A stretch of DNA of 64,000 bases, taken from Brucella intermedia LMG 3301 (GTDB lineage Bacteria > Pseudomonadota > Alphaproteobacteria > Rhizobiales > Rhizobiaceae). The position numbers and the translations under genes were made by a program. The stretch is taken from positions 744,001 to 808,000 of the forward strand of contig NZ_ACQA01000001.1 in NCBI RefSeq assembly GCF_000182645.1, written 5' to 3'. Below the pieces are notes generated by a model. That model was not told the DNA's origin. It searched no databases and saw only the letters and a program-made list of their open reading frames with translations. Within the stretch, counting starts at the first letter, position 1, and every line of letters begins with the position of its first letter. Below are positions 27,703 to 37,621 of the stretch, piece by piece.

Positions 27703-30102
27703 TTAGAATGTCTGGTTACCGCTGCCTATATCACCCAATGTGCGCAGCGAAATATTGAACCCGACGCCATGGGACGCCTTGTCATCGCCCGGGTTACGGG
27801 TCTGGACGTAATTCATCGAGTAAGTGAAGCACTCGTCATCATAGGCAAGGCCAGACGATGCGCGCACCAGCGTTTCGGAAACCAGATCATAGGTGCCCGA
27901 ACCGAAAACGCGCCAGTTCGTGTTGATGCGCGCTGTGGCCGCACCCGTGACTTCCTGACGGAGATCGTTATATCCGTAAGCAGGCTGAGGCGCGATATAG
28001 GCATATTGCGCGGAGATCGTCAGCTTTTGCCAGCTCTGCTGGGCTTCAAGTTCGCCGCGACGAACCGAGAAGCTGTCCTTGTCGAAGCGTCCGCGGGCAG
28101 CGAGGGCGAGACCCGTCGAGTTGGACGTGCCGATCATGGCAACATAGTCGGAGCGTGCATCCTGCAAGCCGGAATCTGCGCCGACATTCAGGAAGTCGCT
28201 TGTGCCAAACGAATTGACGCCACCCAGCTGGAACGACTGGCCGCCGAGGGCGTAAAGAGCCCAGTCGCTATTGTTGAAATTGCCCGAATAGCGCAGACCG
28301 AGATTGGCGCGCGTGCCACCTTCAACACGGTCATAACCGGAGAACTTGTCGCGCGAGAACAGGTTGGTCGCGTCGAAGACGAAGCTCTGGGCGTCTTCAT
28401 TCGGCAACTCACCCGCATAGCGTTCGTTGTTGCGAACATAAAGCTGCGCGATCGGCTCGATAATGTGGGTCGAGCTGGTGGACGAGAACAGGATCGGCCA
28501 GCGCAGTTCAAGCCCGGCTGTCGCCATGGCGCGAAGCGCTTCCGAACGCACGACCGCATCCGTATAGCCGGCATCCGTCAGGTTGAAGTTCGTGTTCGCG
28601 CCAATCGCATCACCGCGCAGTGCCAGCAGGGGCGTGATGACCAGACCGGCAGGCGTGATGAAAGTGCGCTTCCATTCCGCTTCAGTGGTCAGGCGCGCAT
28701 TGGTACCGTCAAAGCCGGGAACGCGGGGATACGGATTGGGTCGCTGAACCCAACGGCCATCTTCCAGAACGTTAATAAACCTTCCGGCGTAATTCGCATT
28801 CTGCCGATAGAGAACCTGCAGATTGGTATTGAAGTTCAACTCGCCGCCATAGACCGGTTCCGGCAATGTGTAGGAGTAATCGAGGCTCGGGAATACCCAC
28901 GGCTGCTTCGAGTGCATCTCATTAGGATTGTTCGACAGCAGCGATTCCTGCACATTGAAGCGATAGAAGTTCAGGTCGAAATAATTGCGATTGCTGATCC
29001 CCTGCAGATAAATCTTGGAGACCTGCGTGCCTGCATTATAACCGTCAATGCTGTAGGTACGGCTGAAGTTGCGGTCGGTCTGCGCCATCACATCCCAACC
29101 GAAGCGCCAGCGCGAATTCAGCTCGAAATCACCCTTCGAGGCGACCATGCCACGATTGTCTTCTTCGCGGTCAACGGTGTTGACATCAAACTCACCCGGC
29201 TTGTTCTGATGAATGCCCGCGATGCGAAGATTGTAGGTGCCGTTTTCCAGGCGGTGACGCCATTCGGCTTCCGTCAGGAAGCCCTGCTTGGTGTAGCCAG
29301 TCGTGGAAAGCGTCAGGTCGTAATTCGGGGCGAGCGCCCAGAAATATGAATTCTTGATGCCGACGCCCAGATCGTCCTTGTAGGAGAAGCCCGGAAACAG
29401 GAAGCCGCTCTTGCGCTTCACCGTTGGGTCGGCCATTTCGAATGCCGGGAAATAGGCAAGTGGCATGCCGAAGAATTCAAAGCGGCCATGTTCGAAGCGG
29501 ACCGTCTTGGTCGTGCTGTTCCAGATGATCTTGCGCGCCTTGATCTGCCAGAGAACAGGCTTGTCAGGATTTTTCGCGCAGGGTTCGCAGGCCGTATAGA
29601 CGCCGTTGTTGAACGTCGTGATTTCGCCATTGCTGCGTTCGGCACTTTCGGCGGCGAAACGGGTGTTATCCGTCGTCTCGACGCGCAGGCCGTTCACGAA
29701 GCCGTCGCGGAAACTGTCGGTGACGTCCATATGGTCGGAGTAGATCTTGTTGCCGTCGCGTTCGACGATCTCGACATTGCCCGTCGCGGTCATGCGCCGC
29801 GTCTGCTGGTTGTAGGTCACCTTGTCGGCGACAAGATGATTGCCGTCATATTCGATGCGCACCTTGCCCTGAGCCGTGACGGTATTAACGTCACGATCAT
29901 AGACGAGTTCGTCGGCCTGCAGGAGCATGCGCGCATTCGGATCGCTCTGGTAATTGGCGCCGAGAGCGTCCTGTGCCAATGCGGGTGAGGGCAGGGCTGC
30001 GACAGAAATGAAAGGTAAAGCAAGGACGCACGCCAAGGCCGTCCCGCGCGTCAGGCGTGAGAGCGAATGGGGCAATACCATGCGGGCGTTACTCGAACCC
30101 AC
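27703..30102 (-). CDS. lptD: LPS-assembly protein LptD
   Basis: Outer-membrane beta-barrel that inserts lipopolysaccharide into the outer leaflet. A signal peptide ends near ALAQD. An N-terminal OstA/LptA-like domain (LLQADELVYDRDVNTVTAQG, repeated GNVEIVERDG) is followed by the LptD C-terminal barrel ending in an aromatic residue (SGNQTF). Length of 799 residues is normal. It starts at a GTG overlapping the lptG stop by one base (TAGTG); an ATG seven codons on is an alternative. The cysteine pair CEPCA near residue 175 may help disulfide formation. It acts with LptF and LptG encoded just upstream. Confidence 0.95.
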   Translation of the reverse strand: MGSSNARMVLPHSLSRLTRGTALACVLALPFISVAALPSPALAQDALGANYQSDPNARMLLQADELVYDRDVNTVTAQGKVRIEYDGNHLVADKVTYNQQTRRMTATGNVEIVERDGNKIYSDHMDVTDSFRDGFVNGLRVETTDNTRFAAESAERSNGEITTFNNGVYTACEPCAKNPDKPVLWQIKARKIIWNSTTKTVRFEHGRFEFFGMPLAYFPAFEMADPTVKRKSGFLFPGFSYKDDLGVGIKNSYFWALAPNYDLTLSTTGYTKQGFLTEAEWRHRLENGTYNLRIAGIHQNKPGEFDVNTVDREEDNRGMVASKGDFELNSRWRFGWDVMAQTDRNFSRTYSIDGYNAGTQVSKIYLQGISNRNYFDLNFYRFNVQESLLSNNPNEMHSKQPWVFPSLDYSYTLPEPVYGGELNFNTNLQVLYRQNANYAGRFINVLEDGRWVQRPNPYPRVPGFDGTNARLTTEAEWKRTFITPAGLVITPLLALRGDAIGANTNFNLTDAGYTDAVVRSEALRAMATAGLELRWPILFSSTSSTHIIEPIAQLYVRNNERYAGELPNEDAQSFVFDATNLFSRDKFSGYDRVEGGTRANLGLRYSGNFNNSDWALYALGGQSFQLGGVNSFGTSDFLNVGADSGLQDARSDYVAMIGTSNSTGLALAARGRFDKDSFSVRRGELEAQQSWQKLTISAQYAYIAPQPAYGYNDLRQEVTGAATARINTNWRVFGSGTYDLVSETLVRASSGLAYDDECFTYSMNYVQTRNPGDDKASHGVGFNISLRTLGDIGSGNQTF

Positions 30103-31190
30103 TAACCATCCTCCTTATGCAACAAAAAGGAGACACCAAAAAATGTCGCGATAATAACCGGTACCCAGGCAGCCACGAATGGCGGAACGAATCCCGCATT
30201 CCCGAATGCCTTCACCAGCACCGAAACGACATAAAGCATGAAGCCTGCGATAACGCCACCCAGAATCATAGCTCCTGACTGACCAAATCGCACAAATTTC
30301 AACGACACTGTTGCAGCAATGAGAGTCATCGCCATCAGCAATGCCGGCAAAGCCAGAAGTGACTGGTATTGCATGTCAAATGCGTTTGCGGAGTACCCGA
30401 AGGAACGCGCGACCTCGATCTTGTGGCGCAACTGCGTGAACGGGATCGTGTCGGGCGTCGCGAGCTTCTCTTCCACATATTCGGGACGCAGCTGCGTCTC
30501 GATCTGGAAACTCGCCATTTTCTGTGGCTCTTCGCCGCGCGCGAATCGCGTCACGTCGGTAAGTTCCCAGTGACCGTCCCTGAGCTGCGCCCTGCGCGCG
30601 TCGAAACGTTCCCTGATGTTCTTTTTCTCATCGAACTGGATGAAAGTCGCGTCGGCCAGCGTCGCGCCCTGATCCAGAATGCTTTTCGCGCCGATGATGG
30701 TCTCGCCTTCATCGGTCTTCTGGCGCAGCCACGGATCGCGCAGCGCGGAAACGTCGGTAGTCTTACCGGTCTTCCATGTCGATGCGATTTCATCGGCCTT
30801 GGCGAAGCCATAGGCGGCGAAGGGATTGAGAATGAAGATCGTGGCGAGGCCGAACAGGAACGCGCCGAAACAGGCGGGCAGAAGGAACTGCCAGGCCGAC
30901 ACGCCGACGGAGCGTGCGACGACCAGCTCATATTTTCTGTTGAGCGAAATGAGCGTCGCCATTGCCGAGAACAGGGCGACGAAGGGGATCATCTGCTGCA
31001 TGATGAAGGGCACGCGCATGGCGGAAAGGCCAAGCGCCGCCCACACGGAATAGTCCGGCAGGTTTGAAAGCTTGCTCGCATTCTCGGTGAAATCGAGCAG
31101 CAGCGACAAGGCGAAAATGCCGAGCAGAAAATAGAAGGTGATCTGCACATAGCGGATGAAGAAATAGCGCCCAAGCGTCCAGCCGATCAT
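30102..31190 (-). CDS. lptG: LPS export ABC transporter permease LptG
   Basis: Inner-membrane permease of the LptB2FGC lipopolysaccharide extractor. The 362-residue sequence has the YjgP/YjgQ layout: three N-terminal helices, a periplasmic beta-jellyroll domain (about 110-260) and three C-terminal helices. It starts in a four-base overlap with lptF (31187-31190) and ends overlapping lptD by one base, so the three are co-translated. Confidence 0.93.
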   Translation of the reverse strand: MIGWTLGRYFFIRYVQITFYFLLGIFALSLLLDFTENASKLSNLPDYSVWAALGLSAMRVPFIMQQMIPFVALFSAMATLISLNRKYELVVARSVGVSAWQFLLPACFGAFLFGLATIFILNPFAAYGFAKADEIASTWKTGKTTDVSALRDPWLRQKTDEGETIIGAKSILDQGATLADATFIQFDEKKNIRERFDARRAQLRDGHWELTDVTRFARGEEPQKMASFQIETQLRPEYVEEKLATPDTIPFTQLRHKIEVARSFGYSANAFDMQYQSLLALPALLMAMTLIAATVSLKFVRFGQSGAMILGGVIAGFMLYVVSVLVKAFGNAGFVPPFVAAWVPVIIATFFGVSFLLHKEDG

Positions 31191-32395
31191 GCCTTTCCTC
31201 CGGCATTATTGCGCGAACGTCCGGTGAGGCGGGCATAGAGCGCCGAGCCCCGGCGCCTCAAACTGTCGAAACCGTCGAGAATGCGGTCGTTCCATTTGTC
31301 CGGCAGGCCGATCCGCCGCCCGGTGGCGAGCGCGAAGCCCGTCACGAGAATGACGGCGGCCGGAACCAGATACATGAGGACGATATAGCCTGCATCCTTG
31401 TCGGCGCGGTCAGAGGCGAAATAGCCTGCCCAATAGACGAGAAGAGCGGTGCTGATCGCCGAGAAGGACGCCGACACGCGGGCTTCGCGATGCGAGCGGG
31501 AATCGCCTGCGAACGCCAGCGCAATCATCGCAAACACAACCGGATAGAGCCATTGCGTCAGCCGCCGGTGCAATTCGGCCTTGTAGCGCAGCGGCCGCGT
31601 CTGAAGAATCGGGTCGTTCGGGTCCGGGTTCAGCAGATAGGAAAGCGGACGGTCCTTGGCATAGATGACGAAATCATCCCCGGCCGAGGCAAACTGGCTG
31701 AGGTCGAACGCATAGGAATTGAACTTGATAATCGAAACCGTGCCATCCGACACGTCACGGCGCTGCACCTCGCCGTTTTGCATCAGCAGCATGTCGCCGG
31801 TCGGCGTCGAAGCAATCGCGCCATCGGCGGCATAATAGATGAGATCGAGCGCCGGATCGCGGGAATCGGCGATGAAAAGCCCGCCAATGCTGCCATCGGC
31901 GCGTCGTTCCGCCACCTGGATATAGAGATTGTCGGCAAGTTTGCGGAAATTGCCTTCCTGAACGATGACATTCATGAGGTCGGCGCTGGCATTGGCGATC
32001 ATGGCGCGCATGTTCATGCGCGCATAGGGATCGACATAGTTGGCGACCAGAAACGACACGACGGAAATGACGGCGGCAAGAATCAGGATCGGGCGCATGA
32101 CCGCGCTGCGCGGTGCGCCGGACGCATTGATGACGACCAGCTCGGAATCCTGGTTCATGGTAGACAGCGTTTGCGTGATCGCAATGATCAGCGCAAACGG
32201 CATCACGAGCGGAATAGCCGATGGAATCAACAGCGAACTGAACTGAACGATCGTCTGGAATGTCTGGCCGCTTGTGGTCAGGAAGTCGATGCGCTGGAGC
32301 ACCTGCACGGTCCAGGTGATCCCGACCGCAGCGCCAAGCACTGCGAGGAACATGATCGCCACCCGGCGCAGGATGTACAACTCGATCAATCGCAT
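31187..32395 (-). CDS. lptF: LPS export ABC transporter permease LptF
   Basis: Partner permease of LptG. The 402-residue protein starts MRLIELYILRRVAIMFLAVL, has YjgP/YjgQ topology with six helices around a periplasmic domain, and includes the coupling segment NQDSELVVINASGAPRSAVM. First gene of the minus-strand outer-membrane block; its promoter lies in the 389-base gap shared with pepA. Confidence 0.93.
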   Translation of the reverse strand: MRLIELYILRRVAIMFLAVLGAAVGITWTVQVLQRIDFLTTSGQTFQTIVQFSSLLIPSAIPLVMPFALIIAITQTLSTMNQDSELVVINASGAPRSAVMRPILILAAVISVVSFLVANYVDPYARMNMRAMIANASADLMNVIVQEGNFRKLADNLYIQVAERRADGSIGGLFIADSRDPALDLIYYAADGAIASTPTGDMLLMQNGEVQRRDVSDGTVSIIKFNSYAFDLSQFASAGDDFVIYAKDRPLSYLLNPDPNDPILQTRPLRYKAELHRRLTQWLYPVVFAMIALAFAGDSRSHREARVSASFSAISTALLVYWAGYFASDRADKDAGYIVLMYLVPAAVILVTGFALATGRRIGLPDKWNDRILDGFDSLRRRGSALYARLTGRSRNNAGGKA

Positions 32396-32784
32396 AGGTG
32401 GAGTCTACATCCCGGTTCCGTTGAAGGAGCGCGCATCCGAAAAAGGCTGCGGCACTCGTGACAATGACTAAACTTAATGACGCTTGGCTAAGATTGACCC
32501 AATAAACGCGGTTAACAGACTACTAAAACCATCACGAAGATGCCAGCTCTCGTGTTCCTGTTGACGGTCCCGTTAATGAGCGATGAGTCGGCTCAAGGCA
32601 ACCAGTTTTTGCATGGAGCGGGTAAGACAGGCTCGCAATTGTGTCTTGCACGGTTTTCCTCGGCCTAAAACTGGAACAATCTTGGTTCCACTCTTGCTGT
32701 TTCGCCATATTCGTCTCACATGAGTGGGGAAAAGTCGCGACACAATCGTGTCATTCTTAAATCGACATCAGGTTTGGAGTTGTC
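32396..32784. promoter_or_regulatory. Divergent promoter region of lptF and pepA
   Basis: No gene or RNA is apparent in these 389 bases. One small inverted repeat, TGGAAC and GTTCCA at 32672-32690, lies about 95 bases before pepA and could be a regulator site. Confidence 0.4.
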
Positions 32785-34281
32785 ATGTCTAAACGTCCTT
32801 CGATCTCTTTCAGCGAATTTGCAGTGCCGGAAAGAGGCGTGTCCATCGTCCTCGTCGCCAAGGGCGGCGGCTTTGCGGACGAGGCGGCCGCGGCTGCTGG
32901 CGGTGCGGAAAAGATCAAGCGTATTGCTGAAATTTCCGGGTTCACCGGTGCTTTGGGCAAGACGGCGGAAGCGATCGAGACGACTTCCAGCGGTGTCGAC
33001 AAGATCGTTCTGGTCGGCGTCGGCGAGCCGGGCAAGCTTGGCAATGACGACTGGCTGAAGATCGGCGGCGCGGCATTTTCACGAATCGGCAAGGCGGAGC
33101 GCGCAACCGTGACGCTGGCACTGCCTGAAACCACCATCGCCGGTGATGAAGCTGCCGATCTGGCGCTGGGCATGATGCTGCGCTCCTACAAGTTCGAACG
33201 CTACAAGACGCGCAAGAACGATGAGGAAAACGGCGATCCGAAACACGCCGCGAAGATCAACATCTGCGTTGCGGATGCCCACACTGCGAAGCGGGCCCTC
33301 GAAGTCGCCGAAGCGGTGGCGGACGGCGTTATCCAGGCGCGCAATCTCGTCAACGAGCCTGCCAATATTCTGGGGCCTGTGGAGTTCGCGCAGGAAGCCG
33401 AAAAGCTCGAAAAGCTTGGCGTCAAGGTCGAAGTCCTCGGCGAAAAGGAAATGAAGAAGCTCGGCATGGGCGCGCTTCTCGGCGTGGCGCAGGGCTCTGT
33501 CCGCCCGCCGCGTCTTGTCGTCATGGAATGGCAGGGCGCGAAGAGCAAGGAAAAGCCGGTCGCGTTCGTCGGCAAGGGCGTGGTGTTCGATACGGGCGGC
33601 ATTTCCATCAAGCCTGCCGCTGGCATGGAGGACATGAAGGGCGACATGGGAGGCGCGGCAGCCGTCACCGGATTGATGCGCGCCCTGGCTGGCCGCAAGG
33701 CGAAGGTCAATGCAATCGGCGTTATCGGTCTTGTGGAAAACATGCCTGACGGCAACGCCCAGCGTCCGGGCGACATCGTTACCTCGATGTCCGGACAGAC
33801 GATTGAAGTCATCAATACTGATGCGGAGGGCCGTCTCGTCCTCGCCGACGCACTGCACTATACGAACGACCGTTTCAAGCCGCGCTTCATCATCAATCTG
33901 GCCACCCTCACGGGTGCGGTCATGGTCGCGCTCGGCCAGTATCATGCCGGTCTCTTCTCCAACGACGACGAGCTTGCGGACCAGCTTTACGATGCGGGTC
34001 AGTCGACGGGTGAAAAGCTGTGGCGCCTGCCGCTCGGCACCGAATACGACAAGATGATCGATTCGAAGTTCGCCGATATGAAGAACAGCGCTGGACGTTA
34101 CGGCGGATCGATCACGGCGGCACAGTTCCTCAAGCGCTTTGTCGGTGAGACCCCTTGGGCGCATCTCGACGTTGCCGGAACGGCCATGGGTTCGCCTGCA
34201 AACGAATACAGCCAGACATGGGCTTCCGGCTATGGCGTCCGCCTGCTGGACCGCCTTGTCCGGGATCATTTCGAAAGCTAA
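32785..34281 (+). CDS. pepA: Leucyl aminopeptidase (M17)
   Basis: Cytoplasmic dizinc aminopeptidase that removes N-terminal residues, with DNA-binding roles in some bacteria. The M17 signature [14 protein letters not shown] is near residue 344, with the metal-binding [16 protein letters not shown] upstream. Length of 498 residues is normal. GGAG precedes the ATG. Divergent from lptF, as in related genomes. Confidence 0.95.
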   Translation: MSKRPSISFSEFAVPERGVSIVLVAKGGGFADEAAAAAGGAEKIKRIAEISGFTGALGKTAEAIETTSSGVDKIVLVGVGEPGKLGNDDWLKIGGAAFSRIGKAERATVTLALPETTIAGDEAADLALGMMLRSYKFERYKTRKNDEENGDPKHAAKINICVADAHTAKRALEVAEAVADGVIQARNLVNEPANILGPVEFAQEAEKLEKLGVKVEVLGEKEMKKLGMGALLGVAQGSVRPPRLVVMEWQGAKSKEKPVAFVGKGVVFDTGGISIKPAAGMEDMKGDMGGAAAVTGLMRALAGRKAKVNAIGVIGLVENMPDGNAQRPGDIVTSMSGQTIEVINTDAEGRLVLADALHYTNDRFKPRFIINLATLTGAVMVALGQYHAGLFSNDDELADQLYDAGQSTGEKLWRLPLGTEYDKMIDSKFADMKNSAGRYGGSITAAQFLKRFVGETPWAHLDVAGTAMGSPANEYSQTWASGYGVRLLDRLVRDHFES

Positions 34282-34303
34282 AATCTTTTCTGAACAAAGG
34301 GAT

Positions 34304-34334
34304 GGGTGGAGAAGCGGAATCAGTTTCTCCACCC
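34304..34334 (+). terminator. Hairpin after pepA
   Basis: Perfect 10-bp stem GGGTGGAGAA with TTCTCCACCC, placed between pepA and holC. There is no T tract, so it may only weaken read-through into holC. Confidence 0.45.
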
Positions 34335-34354
34335 GTTCGCGAAACGGATAGTGC

Positions 34355-34804
34355 ATGGCGGAAATCCTCTTCTATCACCTGACGGAATCGACACTTGATG
34401 AAGCCTTGCCCGGCCTGGTCGAGCGGTCGCTCGCACGCGGCTGGCGCGTCACGATCCAGACCGTCAGCGAGGAAAGACGCGATGCGCTTGACGGCTTGCT
34501 CTGGACCTTTTCCGACACGTCCTTCGTGGCGCATGGCACCGACAAGGAGCCTCATCCCGAACACCAGCCGGTATTGCTGACCACCAGTGAAGCCAATCCG
34601 AATGGCGCGACTGTGCGCTTTCTCGTCGAAGGCGCCGGGCTGGAACAGGCGGACGCCTATGAACGCCTTGTGGTCATGTTCGACGGGCACGATCAGGAGC
34701 AACTCGATATTGCCCGGGGGCAATGGAAAAGTTTCAAGGCGGAGAACCACGATTTGACTTACTGGCAGCAGACGCCGGACCGCCGCTGGGAGCGCAAGGC
34801 ATAA
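34355..34804 (+). CDS. holC: DNA polymerase III subunit chi
   Basis: Clamp-loader accessory subunit that links the replicase to single-strand binding protein. The 149-residue sequence with YHLTESTLDEALPGLVERSL at the start and the VVMFDGHDQEQLDIARGQWK segment is characteristic of HolC. Its stop overlaps the ATG of the next membrane-protein gene (TAATG at 34802-34806). Confidence 0.93.
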   Translation: MAEILFYHLTESTLDEALPGLVERSLARGWRVTIQTVSEERRDALDGLLWTFSDTSFVAHGTDKEPHPEHQPVLLTTSEANPNGATVRFLVEGAGLEQADAYERLVVMFDGHDQEQLDIARGQWKSFKAENHDLTYWQQTPDRRWERKA

Positions 34805-35364
34805 TGAGGACGCTATTCATCTTGATGGCCGTCGCCGGCTTTGGTCTTGCCATTGGCTATCCGTGGTATGTGCGCCATTTCACCGGCAGCGAAATTGGCC
34901 GCTGGACCATGCTGGAAAACCGGCAGAGCGGTTTTAAGATTCAGGAAGTCAGGCTGTCGGCGGCTGATGGGCCGGTGCGCGTGTTCATCGATGCCACGCC
35001 TCTGCCGGGTTATGTGCCTGCGGAACGGCGCTCGGCGGTGACGCTTGCCGTCAGCCGTGACGGACAGCCGGTTCTCTCGCAGGGGCTCGACTTTGCCTCG
35101 ACCACCGGTTCCATCAACACGGACCGCCCGCAGGATGGCAGTGTTCTGCGCCAGAGTGCCGGGGACATCGATCCCGTCATTCCGGGGCTTTATGCATTTC
35201 GTCTGGTGCAGGGAAATACAGACGGGCTTCAGATTTCAAAGGCCGATCTGGTGTTGCGGCGAGGGGCGGAAACGCCCAACGAGGTCTATACGACCATCGG
35301 CCTGATCCTCGGTGCCTTCGGGCTTTATGCATTGATGCGCACGCGCCTGCGTCCTCAAGGCTGA
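34804..35364 (+). CDS. Membrane-anchored protein of unknown function
   Basis: A 186-residue protein with a hydrophobic helix at each end (about residues 3-20 and 160-178) and a soluble domain of about 135 residues between, expected on the periplasmic side. The domain is beta-rich in appearance (VRVFIDATPLPGYVPAERRS, AVTLAVSRDGQPVLSQ). Its ATG overlaps the holC stop. I do not recognise a family. Coupling to holC and the next membrane gene suggests a small operon. Confidence 0.7.
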   Translation: MRTLFILMAVAGFGLAIGYPWYVRHFTGSEIGRWTMLENRQSGFKIQEVRLSAADGPVRVFIDATPLPGYVPAERRSAVTLAVSRDGQPVLSQGLDFASTTGSINTDRPQDGSVLRQSAGDIDPVIPGLYAFRLVQGNTDGLQISKADLVLRRGAETPNEVYTTIGLILGAFGLYALMRTRLRPQG

Positions 35365-35374
35365 GGAAGCGCAG

Positions 35375-35647
35375 ATGGGCGCTGCGATTTTCGACCGCAT
35401 TCTGCTGTTGCTGCTGTCCGCACTTGCCGCCTTTGTCGCGCTCGTTCCGATGGCGGAATTGGGCTGGTTCGGTTCGTCCTTTGAGGGATCGAGCGGCTAT
35501 CTGGCCATGTTCGTGGCTTTTCCGATTCTGACCGCCATTCTCGCAGTTCTTGCGGTGCGGTACGCACCGCGCCCGTTGCCGAAGGCACTGCGGATCGCTG
35601 GCGCGTCGATCATCGGTTTGGTCTATATAGTTTTCTTCGTGCTGTGA
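35375..35647 (+). CDS. Small membrane protein of unknown function (90 residues)
   Basis: A very hydrophobic protein with three predicted transmembrane segments (about residues 7-25, 43-60 and 73-90) ending in VYIVFFVL. It starts 10 bases after the previous gene and is probably co-transcribed with it. No family is recognised. Confidence 0.68.
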   Translation: MGAAIFDRILLLLLSALAAFVALVPMAELGWFGSSFEGSSGYLAMFVAFPILTAILAVLAVRYAPRPLPKALRIAGASIIGLVYIVFFVL

Positions 35648-35685
35648 TTGCCACTGCAGCGCAATGACTTGCCAGCGGTGGCGGA

Positions 35686-37569
35686 TCAGTCCGCCATCGC
35701 TTCTTCATATTCGGTGGAGAGTTCCAGCCATTTGTCCTCTGCATCCGCAAGGGCGGAGCGTGCATCGCTCATCTTCTTGTTGATCCGGATCGCCTTTTGA
35801 GGCTCTTTCTCGTAAAGAGCCGGGTCTTCGAGCTGTGACGAGAAGACTTGAATCTGTTTCTGCAGCTTCTGGATCAAGGCTTCGGTTTCCTTGATCTTTT
35901 TTTGCAGCGGCGCCATGGCTTCGCGTTTCTGGGCGGCGAGTTTTCGCTGCTCGGCCTTGTTGACCCTGGCGTTGTCGTCGCGGTCGGAAACCGGTTCTCC
36001 CTTCGCGTCGGCCAGAACGATCTGCCGGTACTCGTCGAGATCGCCTTCAAACGTCTTCACGCCGCCCTCGCGGACCAGCCACAGCCGTTCCATTGTGGCT
36101 TCGATCAGATGGCGGTCGTGGGCGATCAGGATCACCGCGCCGTTGAAAGCGTTGAGCGCATGCACAAGCTCTTCGCGGCTGTCGATGTCGAGATGGTTGG
36201 TCGGTTCGTCGAGGATGAGCAGGTTCGGGCCGTGAAAGGTCGCAAGTCCCATCAGGAGGCGCGCTTTTTCACCACCGGAAAGATCCTTGGCTGGTGTCAG
36301 CATCTTTTCGGTCGAAAGGCCCATCTGCGCAACGCGCGCGCGGACCTTGGCCTCGGGTTCCGTCGGCATCAGCTTGCGCACATGCTCGATGGCGTTGTCC
36401 TCCGGAACCAGATCATCAAGCTGGTGCTGGGCGAAGAAGGCAACCTTCAGATTGGGCGAAACCGTGAGCGTGCCCTTTTCGGGCATCAGGCGACCGGCAA
36501 TCAGCTTGGCCAGCGTCGACTTGCCGTTGCCGTTGGAACCGAGGAGCGCGATGCGGTCGTCATTGTCGATGCGCAGCGTCACATTGCGCAACACCGGCTT
36601 GCCCGGCACGTAGCCCACATCGGCATTGTCCAGCGCGATGATCGGGGAGGCGGCCTTCTTTTCCGCATCCGGGAAGCGGAACGGCTGCACATTGCTTTCG
36701 ACATAAAGCTCGATTGGCTTGAGCTTTTCCAGCGCCTTCATGCGCGATTGCGCCTGACGGGCCTTGCTGGCCTTGGCGCGGAAACGCTCAACAAAGGATT
36801 CCATGTGCTTGCGGTGGGCTTCCTGCTTGGCATGGGCCTTCTGCTGCAATTCCAGCATCTCATGCCGCTGCCGCTCGAACTGGTCGTAATTGCCGCGCCA
36901 GAAGCTGATCTTCTTCTGGTCAAGATGCATGATCGACGACGTGGCCGAGTTCAGGAGATCGCGGTCATGGCTGATGATAATGACTGTGTACGGATAGCGC
37001 TTCACATAATCGACCAGCCAAAGCACGCCTTCAAGGTCGAGATAGTTGGTCGGTTCGTCGAGCAGCAACAGGTCCGGCTCGGCGAAGAGAACCGCAGCCA
37101 GTGCGACGCGCATGCGCCAGCCGCCGGAAAAGGCCGATGCCGGCTGGCGTTGCGCTTCCGCGCTGAAACCGAGGCCGGACAGAATGGCGCCGGCGCGCGC
37201 TTCCGCGGAATGGGCATTGATATCGGCAAGGCGCGTATGAATTTCGGCGATGCGATGCGGATCGGTCGCGGTGGCCGCTTCCTCCAGAAGCGCCGCGCGC
37301 TCCTTGTCCGCCTTCATGACGATTTCGATCAGCGCTTCGTCGGTGCCGGGCGCTTCCTGCGCGACCTGGCCGATACGAGTGTTCTTCGGCAGGGAGATGC
37401 TGCCGGTTTCGGGTGCGAGATCGCCCGTGATGACGCGAAACAGCGTGGATTTGCCGGTGCCGTTACGGCCGACGAAACCCGTCTTCGATCCCGCCGGCAG
37501 CGTTACGCTGGCGTGGTCGATAAGGAGGCGTCCGGCAATTCTTACGGAGATGTCGTCAAGGATAAGCAT
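35686..37569 (-). CDS. ABC-F family ATP-binding protein
   Basis: A soluble protein of 627 residues with two fused ATPase domains and no membrane region. Walker A motifs are GRNGTGKST and GSNGNGKST; signatures include LSGGEKARLLMG in the second half. The linker and C-terminal coiled coil (AALQKKIKETEALIQKLQKQ-like) fit the YheS/Uup branch of ABC-F translation factors. I start at ATG 37569 (MLILDDISVRIAGR). Family members act on ribosomes; which branch this belongs to needs a tree. Confidence 0.92.
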   Translation of the reverse strand: MLILDDISVRIAGRLLIDHASVTLPAGSKTGFVGRNGTGKSTLFRVITGDLAPETGSISLPKNTRIGQVAQEAPGTDEALIEIVMKADKERAALLEEAATATDPHRIAEIHTRLADINAHSAEARAGAILSGLGFSAEAQRQPASAFSGGWRMRVALAAVLFAEPDLLLLDEPTNYLDLEGVLWLVDYVKRYPYTVIIISHDRDLLNSATSSIMHLDQKKISFWRGNYDQFERQRHEMLELQQKAHAKQEAHRKHMESFVERFRAKASKARQAQSRMKALEKLKPIELYVESNVQPFRFPDAEKKAASPIIALDNADVGYVPGKPVLRNVTLRIDNDDRIALLGSNGNGKSTLAKLIAGRLMPEKGTLTVSPNLKVAFFAQHQLDDLVPEDNAIEHVRKLMPTEPEAKVRARVAQMGLSTEKMLTPAKDLSGGEKARLLMGLATFHGPNLLILDEPTNHLDIDSREELVHALNAFNGAVILIAHDRHLIEATMERLWLVREGGVKTFEGDLDEYRQIVLADAKGEPVSDRDDNARVNKAEQRKLAAQKREAMAPLQKKIKETEALIQKLQKQIQVFSSQLEDPALYEKEPQKAIRINKKMSDARSALADAEDKWLELSTEYEEAMAD

Positions 37570-37621
37570 GATGAAAGCGCTTTTGCACGGCTTGAAGCGT
37601 TTCCGCAAGTATCAACATCAG

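Noticed and set aside
27769..29349. 526-codon open frame opposite lptD
   Set aside because: It is a mirror of lptD in a GC-rich genome; it has no ribosome site and no protein-family pattern, and LptD is beyond doubt.
33079..34356. 425-codon open frame opposite pepA
   Set aside because: Shadow of pepA; His/Arg-rich composition typical of antisense frames here.
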